A stretch of DNA of 64,000 nucleotides from Tenacibaculum pacificus (GTDB lineage Bacteria; Bacteroidota; Bacteroidia; Flavobacteriales; Flavobacteriaceae). Shown one piece after another: positions 45,088 to 55,507 of the stretch. The stretch lies in contig NZ_CP115917.1 of assembly GCF_027941775.1 (NCBI RefSeq), forward strand, positions 1,246,001 to 1,310,000, read 5' to 3'. Every line of letters begins with the position of its first letter. Within the stretch, counting starts at the first letter, position 1. Made by a program: the position numbers and the translations under genes. Below the pieces are notes generated by a model, which was not told where the DNA came from, ran no database searches, and saw only the letters and a list, made by a program, of their open reading frames with translations.

Positions 45088-48000
45088 TTATTTTTGTGTA
45101 TAAAATTCGTAGCTAATTACTGTTTGATTATAATTATTAATCAATAACAGATAATTTTGCATCACCTGAAAATAAATATTAAAACTTTGATTATATTGAT
45201 ACGCATCTATTTCGCCAGCCGTATATGCTAATTTTAGTTTTTTAATAAATTTCTTAGCCTTTATTTTCATTCTATCAATAGGAACTAATTCAGTTTTTAA
45301 ATATTTTATTTGTTCTTGTAAACTTTTAAAATTATTCTGAATAGCTACTTTATTAGCTTCATTTTCAAATGCTATTTCTTCGGATATTATTTTTTGCTGT
45401 TTAATTTTAGCATTGTTAGACCAAAATGATAACGGAATATTTAATCCGATATTAAAACCTGTATAATCCGTTGAATTTCCTGTTTTTCTATTGATAATTC
45501 CAGCTGTTATTTCAGGGAAATAAGATGATTTTGCAACTAAAATATTCTTTTCAGCTACTTTTTTTCGTTTTGCTAACGTTGTTAAAAAGGCTACTGAAAG
45601 ACTATCTTTTTGATTATCTTGAAGTGAAACGATCTTTTTTATAAGAAATTTTGTTTCAGGAACTATGGCTGTTTTAATCTGTAATAATTCTTTCAGTTTA
45701 TTTTCTATCTGTGTAAAATTCTTATAAATAGTACTTTTTTTAGATTGAGTTCCTAAAGATTGTAAGACTGTTAAATCATTTTCTAAACCTCCTATTTCGC
45801 CTGCATCGTATAATTTATTAGAAATACTTTTTATCAGATTACTATTTTTAGTTTGTTCTTCAAGTAATGAAATAACTCCATATAAATAATGCCATTGCTG
45901 GTATAAACTTCTAGCAGTTCTAATCGTTTCTTTTATCGAAATATCATTTTCTAAAATTGCTAATTCAATGTTTTGAAATCGCTAATTTTCTTTTTTGAAG
46001 ATGTGTTAAAACAGCGCCAAAATTTTGATTTGCAGACCATTCTTTTTCCGATAAACCAGCACTAATTCCAACATCTTGATATTTTAAAGAAATAGGTTCT
46101 AAAGTAATTGCACTTGCAATACCTGCTTTGTTTTTAGCGATATTTAAATCAGATTTATAACGAGCTACTGATTTTTTTAAAGCGATATTAATTGCGTCTT
46201 GCTCGCTTAATTTCTGAGGATTTTTATGAATATTTATTTGTGTTATTTCTTGTGTATTTTCCTGTGCCTGAACACATAAAATTCCCGTCACTATAAATAA
46301 TAAGCTGAGTATTTTTGAGTTTATTTTCATTGATTTAGCTGTTTTATTTCCTGATTTACTTTCAGAAAACAGATATAAAACTGGTAAAATTAATAAAGTT
46401 AATAAGGTTGCCGATATTAAACCACCAATCACCACGGTTGCCAATGGTTTTTGAACCTCTGCTCCTGCTGATGCTGAAATTGCCATCGGTAAAAAACCTA
46501 ATGAAGCTACTGCCGCAGTCATAATTACAGGACGTAATCGAACAGAAGTTCCTTTTTTTATAATCGCTTTTATATCGGTCATTCCACTTTTTTTCAAACG
46601 ATTAAATTCTGCAATTAATACAATTCCGTTTAAAACAGCGACACCAAATAAGGCTATAAATCCTATTCCTGCGGATATTGAAAAAGGCATATCTCTAAAC
46701 CATAAAGCGAAAATTCCACCAATAGCAGACATTGGAATTGCTGTATAAATTAAAAAACTTTGTTTAATCGATTTAAAAGTAAAATACAATAATAAAAAAA
46801 TCAACAACAATGCAACAGGAACTGCAATTCCTAATCTTGCACGTGCTTCTTCTAAATTTTTAAAAGTTCCACCGTAGGTGATATAATATCCTGTATCGAA
46901 TGGTATTTTTTCGCTAACTTTAGCTTGTAATTCAGCAACAATACTTGCTACATCACGCCCTCGAACATTAAAACCTACTGTTATTTTTCGTTTTGCATCA
47001 TCTCTTTGTATTTGATTTGGTCCTGTTTTAAAGCTTACATCTGCAACATTTTCTAACGGAATTTGTGATCCATTTGATGTGGTTACATATAGTTTACGAA
47101 TATCTTCAATACTTGCTCTATTTTCTTTATTCATTCTAACAACCAAGTCATAACGTTGTTCGCCTTCATATACAGAACCTGCGCTTAGACCAGCAAAAGC
47201 CGTATTTACAGCCGTATTTACATCAGAAATATTTAAACCGTATAATGCTAATTGATTTCGTTTATAATCAATAACAATTTGTTTTAAACCTGTCATTTTT
47301 TCGATATACAAATCTTTAGCACCAGCTACTTCAGGAATAATTTTACCTAATTCATTTCCGTATTTTACTAATTTATCTAAATCTTCTCCGTAAATTTTTA
47401 ATACAACATCTTGCCTTGCTCCTGTCATCAATTCATTAAAACGCATTTGTATCGGTTGTTGAAATCCGTAATTAACACCTAACATATTTTCATCTAATAA
47501 ATGATTCATTTTTTGGGTCAACTCGTTTTTAGTACGTGCTTTTGTCCAATCATTTTTATCTTTTAAGATGATAATTATATCAGCAACTTCAACAGGCATT
47601 GGGTCGGTAGGTATTTCTGATGAGCCAATTCTACTTACAATTTGTTCAATTTCATCTGGAAATTCTGCTAATAATAATTTTGAAGATTTATTAGTTACAT
47701 CAATCGTATATGATAATGAACTTCCTGTAGAAACCGTTGCTTGAACTGCTAAATCTCCTTCATCTAAAGATGGAATAAATTCTGAACCCATATTTTTAAA
47801 TGTAAAAAGACTTAATAAAAAAATAAGTACAGCACCAATAAGCACCGATTTTTTATAACTTAAAACAAACTCTAAAATAGGCGAATAAATATTTTGTAAT
47901 GCTTCTATTATTTTATCAGAAATATTCTTTTTATTAGAAATTGTTTTCTTTAAAAATAAAGCACTTATCATTGGAACGTATGTTAATGATAAAATAAATG

Positions 48001-49462
48001 CTCCTAAAATGGCAAAACTTACGGTTACTGCCATCGGTTTAAACATTTTCCCTTCAATACCGACTAAAGCTAAAATAGGAAGATATACAATTAAAATAAT
48101 AATTTCTCCAAAAGCGGCACTTGTTCTAATTTTTGAAGCTGATTGATATACTTCTTCATCCATTTCAGATTGAGTTAATTTTTTTCCTGATTTTTTCATT
48201 ACTAAATAATGTAATGTTGCTTCCACAATAATCACCGAACCATCCACTATAATTCCAAAATCAATTGCTCCTAAACTCATTAAATTTCCTGAAACTCCAA
48301 AAAGATTCATCAATATAATAGCAAATAACATTGCCAACGGAATTACCGACGCAACAATTAAACCTGCTCGTAAGTTCCCTAATAATAACACTAAAATAAG
48401 AATCACAATTAAAGCACCTTCAATTAAATTGGTAGCTACCGTGCTAATTGCTTTATCGACAAGTTTTGTTCTGTCTAAAAAAGGTTGAATAACAACACCT
48501 TCGGGTAAACTTTTTTGAATTTGAGCAATTCTATCTTTAACACGTTTTATTACTTTTGATGAGTTTGCTCCTTTTAGCATCATTACAATTCCACCAACAA
48601 CTTCTCCTTCTCCGTTTCTGGTCATTGCTCCGTATCTGATAGCACTTCCTAATTGTACTTTTCCGATGTCTTTAATTAAAACAGGCGTGCCATTTTGAGT
48701 GTTTTTAATAACAATATTCTGAATATCTTCAGGTGTTTGTATTAATCCTTGACTTCGGATAAAATATGCTTTCGGATTTTTATCGATATAAGCACCTCCT
48801 GTATTTTGATTATTTTTAGATAAAGCCTCTAAAACTTCGTTGATACTTACGCCTAGTGTTTGCAATCTTTCTGGTTGTAAAGCAACTTCGTATTGTTTTA
48901 AAAAACCACCAAAACTACTAACGTCTGCAATTCCTTCGATTCCTAATAATTGACGACGAACAATCCAATCTTGAAGAGAACGCAATTCCATAATAGGAAA
49001 CTTTTCTTTAAAACCTTCTTCGGCAAATAATGTATATTGATAAATTTCTCCTAAACCAGTAGTTACAGGCGCCATTTCGGGTGAACCAACTCCGTCTGGA
49101 ATATTATTTTTTGCTTCATTTAAGCGTTCGCTAATTTGTTGACGTGCCCAATAAATATCGACATCATCTTTAAAAACAATAGTAACAACGCTTAATCCGA
49201 AACGAGAAAAAGAACGAACTTCTTCAATTTTAGGAATACTAGACATCGTCATTTCTATTGGAAATGTTACTAATCGTTCTATATCTTGTGCCGATTGTGA
49301 TGGTGCTGAAGTAATAATTTGCACCTGATTATTGGTAATATCTGGCACTGCATCGATAGGTAATTGTTTTAAAGAATAAATTCCCCAACCAATTAACATC
49401 AATACAAAAGCACCAATAATCAATTTATTTTTAATTGAAAATTTTATAATGTTATCTAACAT
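45088..49462 (-). CDS. CusA/CzcA-family heavy-metal RND pump fused to a TolC-like outer-membrane factor, with one frameshift
   Basis: The first 1040 residues are a proton-driven RND pump: MLDNIIKFSIKNKLIIG, PIDAVPDITNNQVQI, FDRT-like loop FLDRTKLVDKAI, SLGAIDFGIIVDGSVII in transmembrane helix 4, and the C-terminal helices ending PVLYLFSES. The chain then continues without stop into an apparent signal peptide (MKINSKILSLLFIVTGILCVQAQ, from 46330) and a TolC/OEP-type helical domain. A one-base insertion at 45964-45970 (CATTGAA on the minus strand) ends the first frame at 45965; reading CATGAA restores the frame through to 45088 (about 1457 residues, matching known fused homologues). The remainder includes GLNIPLSFWSNNAKIKQQ and ends VISYEFYTQK. 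It precedes the adaptor gene in the operon. Confidence 0.88.
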
Positions 49463-49546
49463 CTTTTATGTGTTTAATGCTGTTTTAATATGAATTTTAT
49501 CAATATAATTTTTAAAACGAGTAGTATTTTTCTCTAATTTAGAAAA

Positions 49547-49640
49547 AGCCTAGCCCCGATTGAAGCAATTGTTTGAGCTCTTTTTTATTTTTTTCTTTTG
49601 AAAAATAAAAAAAGCGAGTGCGGAAAGCGGGAAATTGCTA
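49547..49640 (+). repeat. Dispersed palindromic element, copy 3 (family A)
   Basis: It begins GCCTAGCCCCGATTGAAGC and contains AATTGTTTGAGCTC, a T-rich/A-rich imperfect hairpin and GCGAGTGCGGAAAGCGGG, ending GAAATTGCTAC. It lies inside the efflux operon, between the His-rich gene and the pump, and is nearly identical to the copy at 36670. Confidence 0.9.
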
Positions 49641-49734
49641 CAAATAAAAATCGTTAAAAATTATACGAAATAACAATATGATTTTCTGATGTTAAAAACA
49701 ACGAAAACATATTATTACAAAATAAAAAAAAGAA

Positions 49735-50073
49735 TTAAACTATTGGAGGTTGGAAAAGTTGGTCTAAAAAACTAGCCGTATTTAGTACTTTATGAAAATG
49801 AGTTTTCTTGTTTGTTTGAAATATCTGAACAAACTGAAATTGAAATTCTGCCGTAATAATAGCACTTGAAATACCTAAAAAAATACAATGATGATGATGT
49901 TCTGTGTTTTTTTCTTCTTCGGTATCGTTTTTATGATGCGTTTCAGAATGTGCATCGTCCATTGAATCAATATGAAAAACTTCTCCATCGTTAAAAATAA
50001 TAGCATCCGAATGCGCCTGAACGGGAGGCACAAACAACAATAAAGTTAATATGAGGATACTAATAATTTTCAA
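49735..50073 (-). CDS. Small exported His-rich protein of the metal-efflux operon
   Basis: The 112-residue protein has a signal peptide (MKIISILILTLLLFVPPVQA) followed by a His/Asp/Glu-rich segment (HSDAIIFNDGEVFHIDSMDD, HSETHHKNDTEEEKNTEHHHH) and a hydrophobic stretch. Position at the head of the pump-adaptor genes suggests a periplasmic metal-binding or metal-sensing role; this is inference. I do not know a named family. The gap to the pump gene is about 270 bases and contains a family A repeat, so cotranscription is not certain. Confidence 0.65.
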   Translation of the reverse strand: MKIISILILTLLLFVPPVQAHSDAIIFNDGEVFHIDSMDDAHSETHHKNDTEEEKNTEHHHHCIFLGISSAIITAEFQFQFVQIFQTNKKTHFHKVLNTASFLDQLFQPPIV

Positions 50074-50128
50074 ATTATTGATTTAATTGGATGTAATTTT
50101 AACAAAGATATAAAAAAAATAACCCGAA

Positions 50129-50518
50129 TTATTTTTTTAACCTGTCTTTAACGTATTCAACTTTTGTTTTTCCGTGGCTCATTGGGTTTCCGTCTTCACC
50201 TAAACTAACCATTATAATTTTGTCTATTTCTATAATTGTTTTGTGTGTAAGTTTATTTCTTACTTGACAATTTAAGGTAATTGAGGTGTTTCCAAATTTT
50301 ACAACTTCGATACCAATTTCAATAATATCGCCTTGTTTAGCCGAACTAACAAAATCTATTTCAGACATAAATTTAGTAACCGTTCGAGGGATTTCTAATT
50401 GAATAATTGCATAAATACCTAATTCTTCATCAATCCATTGTAATAAACGACCTCCAAATAAAGTTCCGTTTGGGTTTAAATCTTCTGGTTTAATCCATTT
50501 TCTAGTGTTAAATTTCAT
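50129..50518 (-). CDS. Acyl-CoA thioesterase, hotdog fold (YciA-like)
   Basis: A 129-residue single hotdog domain. It shows the conserved start NPNGTLFGGRLLQWIDEELGIYA, where the N-x-x-G-TLFGG turn and the aspartate are the catalytic region of YciA/BACH thioesterases, and FVSSAKQGDIIEIGIEV. It hydrolyses acyl-CoA to free CoA and acid; chain preference is unknown. It is cytoplasmic and follows the VWA gene by about 65 bases on the same strand. Confidence 0.9.
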   Translation of the reverse strand: MKFNTRKWIKPEDLNPNGTLFGGRLLQWIDEELGIYAIIQLEIPRTVTKFMSEIDFVSSAKQGDIIEIGIEVVKFGNTSITLNCQVRNKLTHKTIIEIDKIIMVSLGEDGNPMSHGKTKVEYVKDRLKK

Positions 50519-50583
50519 AATGTTTTGTTTTATACAAATTACCGAAACAATATTACTTTAAACAATTAAAAGCGATTCGTTTT

Positions 50584-52608
50584 CTATATTTTACCATCAA
50601 ATTTTCTGATAAACCATTCTATTGAAAGCAAAATAACAATTAAAAATAATAGCAATTTCCAATCAATTAGATGTTGTTTTTTTGTGATTGATTTCTGAAC
50701 CGTATAATATGAAGTATCTTCAGATAATTGAGTTAATAAATTGTCTATTTTATCGGCATAAAATAAATTTCCTTTTGTTTTTAACGCCAACGAATTTAAT
50801 TTTTTATGATTCGCATTCGTAAATTGTTCTTCTATTTTAAAATCGGTAATTTTAAATTTTCCGTAGCTTTTTATTTTCTGATTTGCCACAGTAACTTCAT
50901 ACGAATAATCGCCAGAAGAAAGATCAGAAATTGAAACTTGATAAGAATTATTTACTAACGAAAACGGCAGTATTTTTTTCTCTTTTGAATTATTATTTGT
51001 TAAGGTTAATTCTAACGAAGCTCTAGCATCGAATAAATAATTTTTATCGACATAAAATGCCGAAATAGTTATAGGAGCATTTGCTAAATATGTGTGTTTA
51101 TTTTTTACGTCTAATCTTTTTCTTTTTTTATTCGATGCTAAATATTGGACTAAATTCCCTAAAAAGGCATCAAAAACTTCAAAAGATTGTTCTTTGATAA
51201 AACTATTTGCTCGCCATTTCCAGATTCCTTCACCAAATAAAACAGCGTGTTTTTTATTATTTTTTTCGATGGTAGTTAATAAAGGTTGCGTAGTTTCAAT
51301 GCCTGCGTATTTTTGATATAATAACGTTTGCGCATCACTTGTTAATTGTAGATTTCCAAAAACATCATTTAAAGGTGGGAATTCATCAAAATTGATATTT
51401 TCCTGTAAAAAAGGCAAAAAACTCGTATTATAAACGGCTGTGTAAGCTTCTTTTTGATTTATTGCTTCTTTTTTAACACCTAAATTCTGCGTATTTAAAA
51501 AGTTCCAATTAGTTTTTGTCCCTGAAACGATTAAATAATTCGATGTTACTTTTTCAAAAGCTTTCTTAAAATAATTATTTGGTTGATAAAAAACAAAAAA
51601 CTGATAATCTTGATATTTAATATTTTTATCATTTATAAAAGCGATATCAACTTTTCGTTGTTTATTACTTTCTATCGATTTTTTAATCGCTCCTAAATCA
51701 GGATGTAAAAAAGAACTTAAAATTAATACTTTTGTTTGCTCGTCAATTACTTCTACTGAAAAATTTTTGTAATTATTCTTCGTATTTTTTTCGTTTTCAA
51801 TTTTACTAATCGAAGTTTTATAATATTGAATTCCTTTTTTATCCGAAGTTAAATTTGTGCTAACCGTTTGCGTAGGTTGTAAAGGCGAAAATTCAAGCTT
51901 TTTAGAAAATACTTTTTTTCCGTTATGTTGTATCGAAAAAGTTGCCTTTACAGTTTCTTTTCCTTCGTAATAAAGTAATGTTTCAACAGGGAATTTATTT
52001 TTTATGTAATTGTATTTATTAACGTTTACTTGCGATATTTGTAAATCTTTATACAACATTGTGTCGCCTACAACAACAGGGAAAACTTTGTTTTTAGAAC
52101 TTATATATTCATAATCATTTCCTGTTGTTTGATTTCCATCACTAATTAAAATAGTTGCATTTAAACGTTCTTTTTGCAACTCATTTACCGAATTTATTGC
52201 TTGATAAATATCTGTTTGAGTTCCTGAAAAATTCAAGCTATCAGAATTTAAAATAGCTGTTTTTTTATCAAAAGATAAAAGCTGTACTTCAAATTTATCT
52301 TGAATTTTATCTGATTTTTTCAGAGTTTTTAAAACTGATGCAACCTTTTCCTCTGCCTTAAAATATTTTATAGAGCTTGAATTATCAACCAAAACAGTTA
52401 AAATAGGTTTACTATTTTTTGTTTCAAGTGTATTTATTTGAGGATTGATAAAAAGTAAGAACAATAAAAATAAGCTCAATGTTTTTAAAACAAAAAGCAA
52501 ATTATTTCTTTTAGATTTCCGTGTTGTTTTATAGAAATATTGAAAAAAAGCGATTGCTACACTCAATAAAACAGCCAAAACAATATAAATGATAGTTATT
52601 TTTTCCAC
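50584..52608 (-). CDS. Membrane-anchored VWA-domain protein
   Basis: A 674-residue protein with two N-terminal hydrophobic helices (ITIIYIVLAVLLSVAIAFFQY, LLFVLKTLSLFLLFLLFI), a VWA fold with MIDAS motif DNSSS (about residue 75) and the second metal-contact region ISDGNQTTGNDY, a long extracytoplasmic part of beta domains, and a C-terminal helix (WKLLLFLIVILLSIEWFIRKF). Similar proteins in Bacteroidota lie near BatA/MoxR operons, but no MoxR gene is present here. The role is unknown, and the large region between the membrane helices is presumably periplasmic. Confidence 0.75.
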   Translation of the reverse strand: MEKITIIYIVLAVLLSVAIAFFQYFYKTTRKSKRNNLLFVLKTLSLFLLFLLFINPQINTLETKNSKPILTVLVDNSSSIKYFKAEEKVASVLKTLKKSDKIQDKFEVQLLSFDKKTAILNSDSLNFSGTQTDIYQAINSVNELQKERLNATILISDGNQTTGNDYEYISSKNKVFPVVVGDTMLYKDLQISQVNVNKYNYIKNKFPVETLLYYEGKETVKATFSIQHNGKKVFSKKLEFSPLQPTQTVSTNLTSDKKGIQYYKTSISKIENEKNTKNNYKNFSVEVIDEQTKVLILSSFLHPDLGAIKKSIESNKQRKVDIAFINDKNIKYQDYQFFVFYQPNNYFKKAFEKVTSNYLIVSGTKTNWNFLNTQNLGVKKEAINQKEAYTAVYNTSFLPFLQENINFDEFPPLNDVFGNLQLTSDAQTLLYQKYAGIETTQPLLTTIEKNNKKHAVLFGEGIWKWRANSFIKEQSFEVFDAFLGNLVQYLASNKKRKRLDVKNKHTYLANAPITISAFYVDKNYLFDARASLELTLTNNNSKEKKILPFSLVNNSYQVSISDLSSGDYSYEVTVANQKIKSYGKFKITDFKIEEQFTNANHKKLNSLALKTKGNLFYADKIDNLLTQLSEDTSYYTVQKSITKKQHLIDWKLLLFLIVILLSIEWFIRKFDGKI

Positions 52609-52672
52609 TAAAAATATTTTAATTTGTGAAGATAAAAAAAGCTATCAAATAAAAATAGATTCACCTATTTAA

Positions 52673-53080
52673 TTATGAATTGGTTTCTTTAGGTTTTGCG
52701 TCAAACATTCTAAAAAACAACGTAGAAGCTATATTTCTAGCTCTTTCTTTAGCATCATTTGCTTTTGCTCCGTAAAAATTTTCGTCTAATGTTTCAAACC
52801 ATAATTGCAACCACCTTCCAAAATGTTCTTGATAAATACTGTAATCAAAATCTTTATCGACATCTTTATGAGCTTTCATCGGATTTCCTTTAAATTTTCG
52901 AACGAAAAAAAGATTTGATTCCCAAAAATCGGTTAATTTTTGCAAATGACTTTCCCAAGCATCCGCAGGAATTCTTTTTAAAAAAATAGGACCTATAAAA
53001 TCATCTTCTTTAATTTTATCATAAAAAGTTGCTACTAATAAATAAACATCTTCTCTATTTTCAATTTCTTTCTTATCCAT
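52673..53080 (-). CDS. Group III truncated haemoglobin
   Basis: A 135-residue haem protein. It shows the group III pattern: YLLVATFYDKIKEDDFIGPIF, WESHLQKLTDFWES, FKGNPMKAHKDV with the proximal histidine region, HFGRWLQLWFETLDENF, and AKERARNIASTLFFRMF. Group III truncated globins are often linked to nitric oxide or oxygen-stress handling, but this is not proven here. It is transcribed divergently from purB. Confidence 0.88.
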   Translation of the reverse strand: MDKKEIENREDVYLLVATFYDKIKEDDFIGPIFLKRIPADAWESHLQKLTDFWESNLFFVRKFKGNPMKAHKDVDKDFDYSIYQEHFGRWLQLWFETLDENFYGAKANDAKERARNIASTLFFRMFDAKPKETNS

Positions 53081-53291
53081 TTTATTTATCTAATAAGATA
53101 CAAAAGTATCTTTTTATGAGTTAGTAAATTATGACTAAAATCATAAATTATAGTAAATACTGATAAAAAAGGAATGTTTAAATTCGTTAAATTTGATAAA
53201 ACGTAAAGGTTTCCTTTAAATTTCCTAGTATTAATCAGTCATAAAAGAATAGGATTTTCTATTTTTGCGGGGTACAACACAACTACAAAAG

Positions 53292-54635
53292 ATGAACTTA
53301 ACACAATTGAACGCAATCTCTCCTATTGATGGAAGATACCGTAATAAAATAGCCAATTTAGCAAACTATTTTTCTGAAGAAGCTTTAATTAAATACAGAG
53401 TAAAAGTTGAAATAGAGTATTTTATTGCTTTATGTGAAATTCCTTTACCTCAATTAGCTGATTTCAATAAAGAATTATATCCTAATTTACGTAAAATTTA
53501 TGAGGATTTTTCTACTGAAAATGCTCAGAAAATTAAAGATATTGAAGCGATTACAAATCATGATGTAAAAGCTGTTGAATATTTTATCAAAGAAGAATTT
53601 GACAAATTAGAATTACAAAAATATAAAGAGTTTATTCACTTCGGATTAACTTCTCAGGATATTAATAACACAGCAATTCCATTATCTATTAAAGATGCTA
53701 TGGATGAAGTTTATTATCCTGCTTTAGATGAATTAGTATCTAAATTAGCTGATTTATCAGAAGAATGGGATCACATTCCAATGTTAGCACGTACGCACGG
53801 ACAGCCAGCTTCTCCTACTCGTTTAGGAAAAGAATTTTTTGTTTTTGTAGAGCGTATTAATAATCAGGCGATACATATTCAACACACGCCTCACGCTGCT
53901 AAATTTGGTGGAGCAACAGGTAACTTTAACGCACATAAAGTAGCGTATAAAGATATCGACTGGAAAAACTTCGGAACTCATTTCGTTGAAGATGTTTTAG
54001 GTTTACACCACTCTTTCCCAACAACTCAAATAGAGCATTACGACCACATGGCGGCTTTATATGACGGTTTAAAGCGTATCAATAATATTTTAATTGATTT
54101 AGATAGAGATGTTTGGACATACGTTTCAAACGACTATTTTAAACAAAAAATTAAAGCAGGTGAAGTTGGTTCATCAGCAATGCCACATAAAGTTAATCCT
54201 ATTGATTTTGAAAACTCTGAAGGAAACTTAGGTTTAGCAAACGCTATTTTTGAGCATTTATCAGCAAAATTACCAGTTTCAAGATTACAACGTGATTTAA
54301 CTGATAGTACTGTTTTACGTAATGTAGGAGTTCCTTTTGGTCATACTTTAATTGCTTTTTCATCTACTTTAAAAGGATTGAATAAGTTATTATTAAACGA
54401 AGCTAAATTTGCTGAAGATTTAGAAAATAACTGGGCAGTTGTAGCAGAAGCTATTCAAACAATATTACGTCGTGAAGCGTATCCTAATCCTTATGAAGCT
54501 TTAAAAGGATTGACACGTACTAATGAAAAAATCAATCAAAAATCAATTGCTAATTTTATCGATACTTTAGAGGTTTCTTCTGAAATTAAAGATGAATTAA
54601 AAGCAATTACACCAGCTAACTATACAGGAATTTAA
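53292..54635 (+). CDS. purB: Adenylosuccinate lyase
   Basis: PurB performs two beta-eliminations in purine synthesis, releasing fumarate from SAICAR and adenylosuccinate. The start is ATG 53292 (MNLTQLNAISPIDGRYRNK); a TTG-like start at 53265 is less likely. The 447 residues show LARTHGQPASPTRLGKE, the fumarase/aspartase signature GSSAMPHKVNPIDFENSEGN with its catalytic serine loop, and the C-terminal LKGLTR domain. A -7 box TATTTTTG is at 53260-53267. The stop overlaps the next ATG (TAATG), so the downstream lipoprotein is coupled. Confidence 0.97.
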   Translation: MNLTQLNAISPIDGRYRNKIANLANYFSEEALIKYRVKVEIEYFIALCEIPLPQLADFNKELYPNLRKIYEDFSTENAQKIKDIEAITNHDVKAVEYFIKEEFDKLELQKYKEFIHFGLTSQDINNTAIPLSIKDAMDEVYYPALDELVSKLADLSEEWDHIPMLARTHGQPASPTRLGKEFFVFVERINNQAIHIQHTPHAAKFGGATGNFNAHKVAYKDIDWKNFGTHFVEDVLGLHHSFPTTQIEHYDHMAALYDGLKRINNILIDLDRDVWTYVSNDYFKQKIKAGEVGSSAMPHKVNPIDFENSEGNLGLANAIFEHLSAKLPVSRLQRDLTDSTVLRNVGVPFGHTLIAFSSTLKGLNKLLLNEAKFAEDLENNWAVVAEAIQTILRREAYPNPYEALKGLTRTNEKINQKSIANFIDTLEVSSEIKDELKAITPANYTGI

Positions 54636-55072
54636 TGAGATATTTATTTATTTTTTCAGTAAGTTTTTTAATTATTTCTTGTAATTCTTCTACGGATAAA
54701 AAAGGAGATCCTACACGTTTTAAATATGGAACTTTTGAGATACCAGGTAGCGATAATTACGGAAAAACAACTATTGTAAGAACCGATAGTTTACAAATTG
54801 AAGAATATACTAAAAAAATAAGTGTTTCTTCTTCTGATAATGTAATTACTGAAAAAGAAGAAAAACATATTGATACGCTCTTTATCAAATGGAAAAATAG
54901 TTTTGCTTATTCATTACGAATGAAAAATCCAAAAAATGATTTAGATAAAGATCCGATATTTGTACAAATAACCAAAGTAACTGATAGCTCTTATAGTTTT
55001 ACAGCAAAAATTGGGTATTCAAATTTTAAACAAAACGGAACTGTATATAAATTAAATACTAGCAATTTTTAG
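54635..55072 (+). CDS. Small lipoprotein cotranscribed with purB
   Basis: A 145-residue lipoprotein (MRYLFIFSVSFLIISCNSS). The start overlaps the purB stop by one base. The mature part is beta-rich (FKYGTFEIPGSDNYGKTTIV, SFAYSLRMKNPKNDL, SSYSFTAKIGYSNFKQNGTVYKL). I recall that database entries for this flavobacterial family are often mislabelled as DNA topoisomerase IV; nothing in it resembles a topoisomerase. The function is unknown. A terminator follows. Confidence 0.75.
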   Translation: MRYLFIFSVSFLIISCNSSTDKKGDPTRFKYGTFEIPGSDNYGKTTIVRTDSLQIEEYTKKISVSSSDNVITEKEEKHIDTLFIKWKNSFAYSLRMKNPKNDLDKDPIFVQITKVTDSSYSFTAKIGYSNFKQNGTVYKLNTSNF

Positions 55073-55086
55073 TAAAAAAAATAATT

Positions 55087-55122
55087 AAAAGACCTGACCG
55101 CTAAATAACGGTCAGGTCTTTT
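55087..55122 (+). terminator. Intrinsic terminator after the purB operon
   Basis: AAAAGACCTGACCG (55087-55100) and CGGTCAGGTCTTTT (55109-55122) form a perfect 14-bp stem with an 8-base loop and a T run. Confidence 0.92.
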
Positions 55123-55145
55123 TTTTTGATATATTAGCGAATTAA

Positions 55146-55461
55146 ATGTATAATTTCAAAAAACATATCGCCTTTTTTAGTATATTACTGTTGCTACTTC
55201 CTTCAGTAATACAGCTGGCGCATACTTTTGAAAACCACGAACATACTGTTTGTACTTCTGTAGATGAGCATCATTTTCACTGAACAAGAAACAGATTGTT
55301 CTTTACTCGATTATCATTTTCAAGCTTTTTCATATACAGCAACTTCAAATTATGCTGTAATTCCAACACATTTCTACAAAAAGCAATATAATGAGCAACC
55401 ACAGGTAATTTCGGTTGTTTATACGGCTAAAAAACGAACCCGAGGACCACCTAGTTTATAA
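55146..55461 (+). pseudogene. Small exported His-rich protein upstream of a TonB receptor, frameshifted
   Basis: From ATG 55146 a signal peptide is encoded (HIAFFSILLLLPSVIQLAH), followed by HTFENHEHTVCTSVDEHHFH. The frame then stops at 55283. A one-base insertion at 55278-55284 (CACTGAA) is responsible: reading CATGAA continues with HEQETDCSLLDYHFQAFSYT and ends KKRTRGPPSL at 55461, giving 104 residues. The His and Cys residues (HEHTVC, HHFHEQETDC) could bind a metal. It is followed by the TonB-dependent receptor. I do not know a named family. Confidence 0.7.
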
Positions 55462-55507
55462 TAAATTACGTAAATCTTTTTATTCAATTATTATAACTAA
55501 AATTAAA

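Noticed and set aside
55264..55461. Separate 65-codon gene
   Set aside because: It begins in the middle of the His-rich protein and continues its sequence after a one-base insertion, so it is the second half of that gene.
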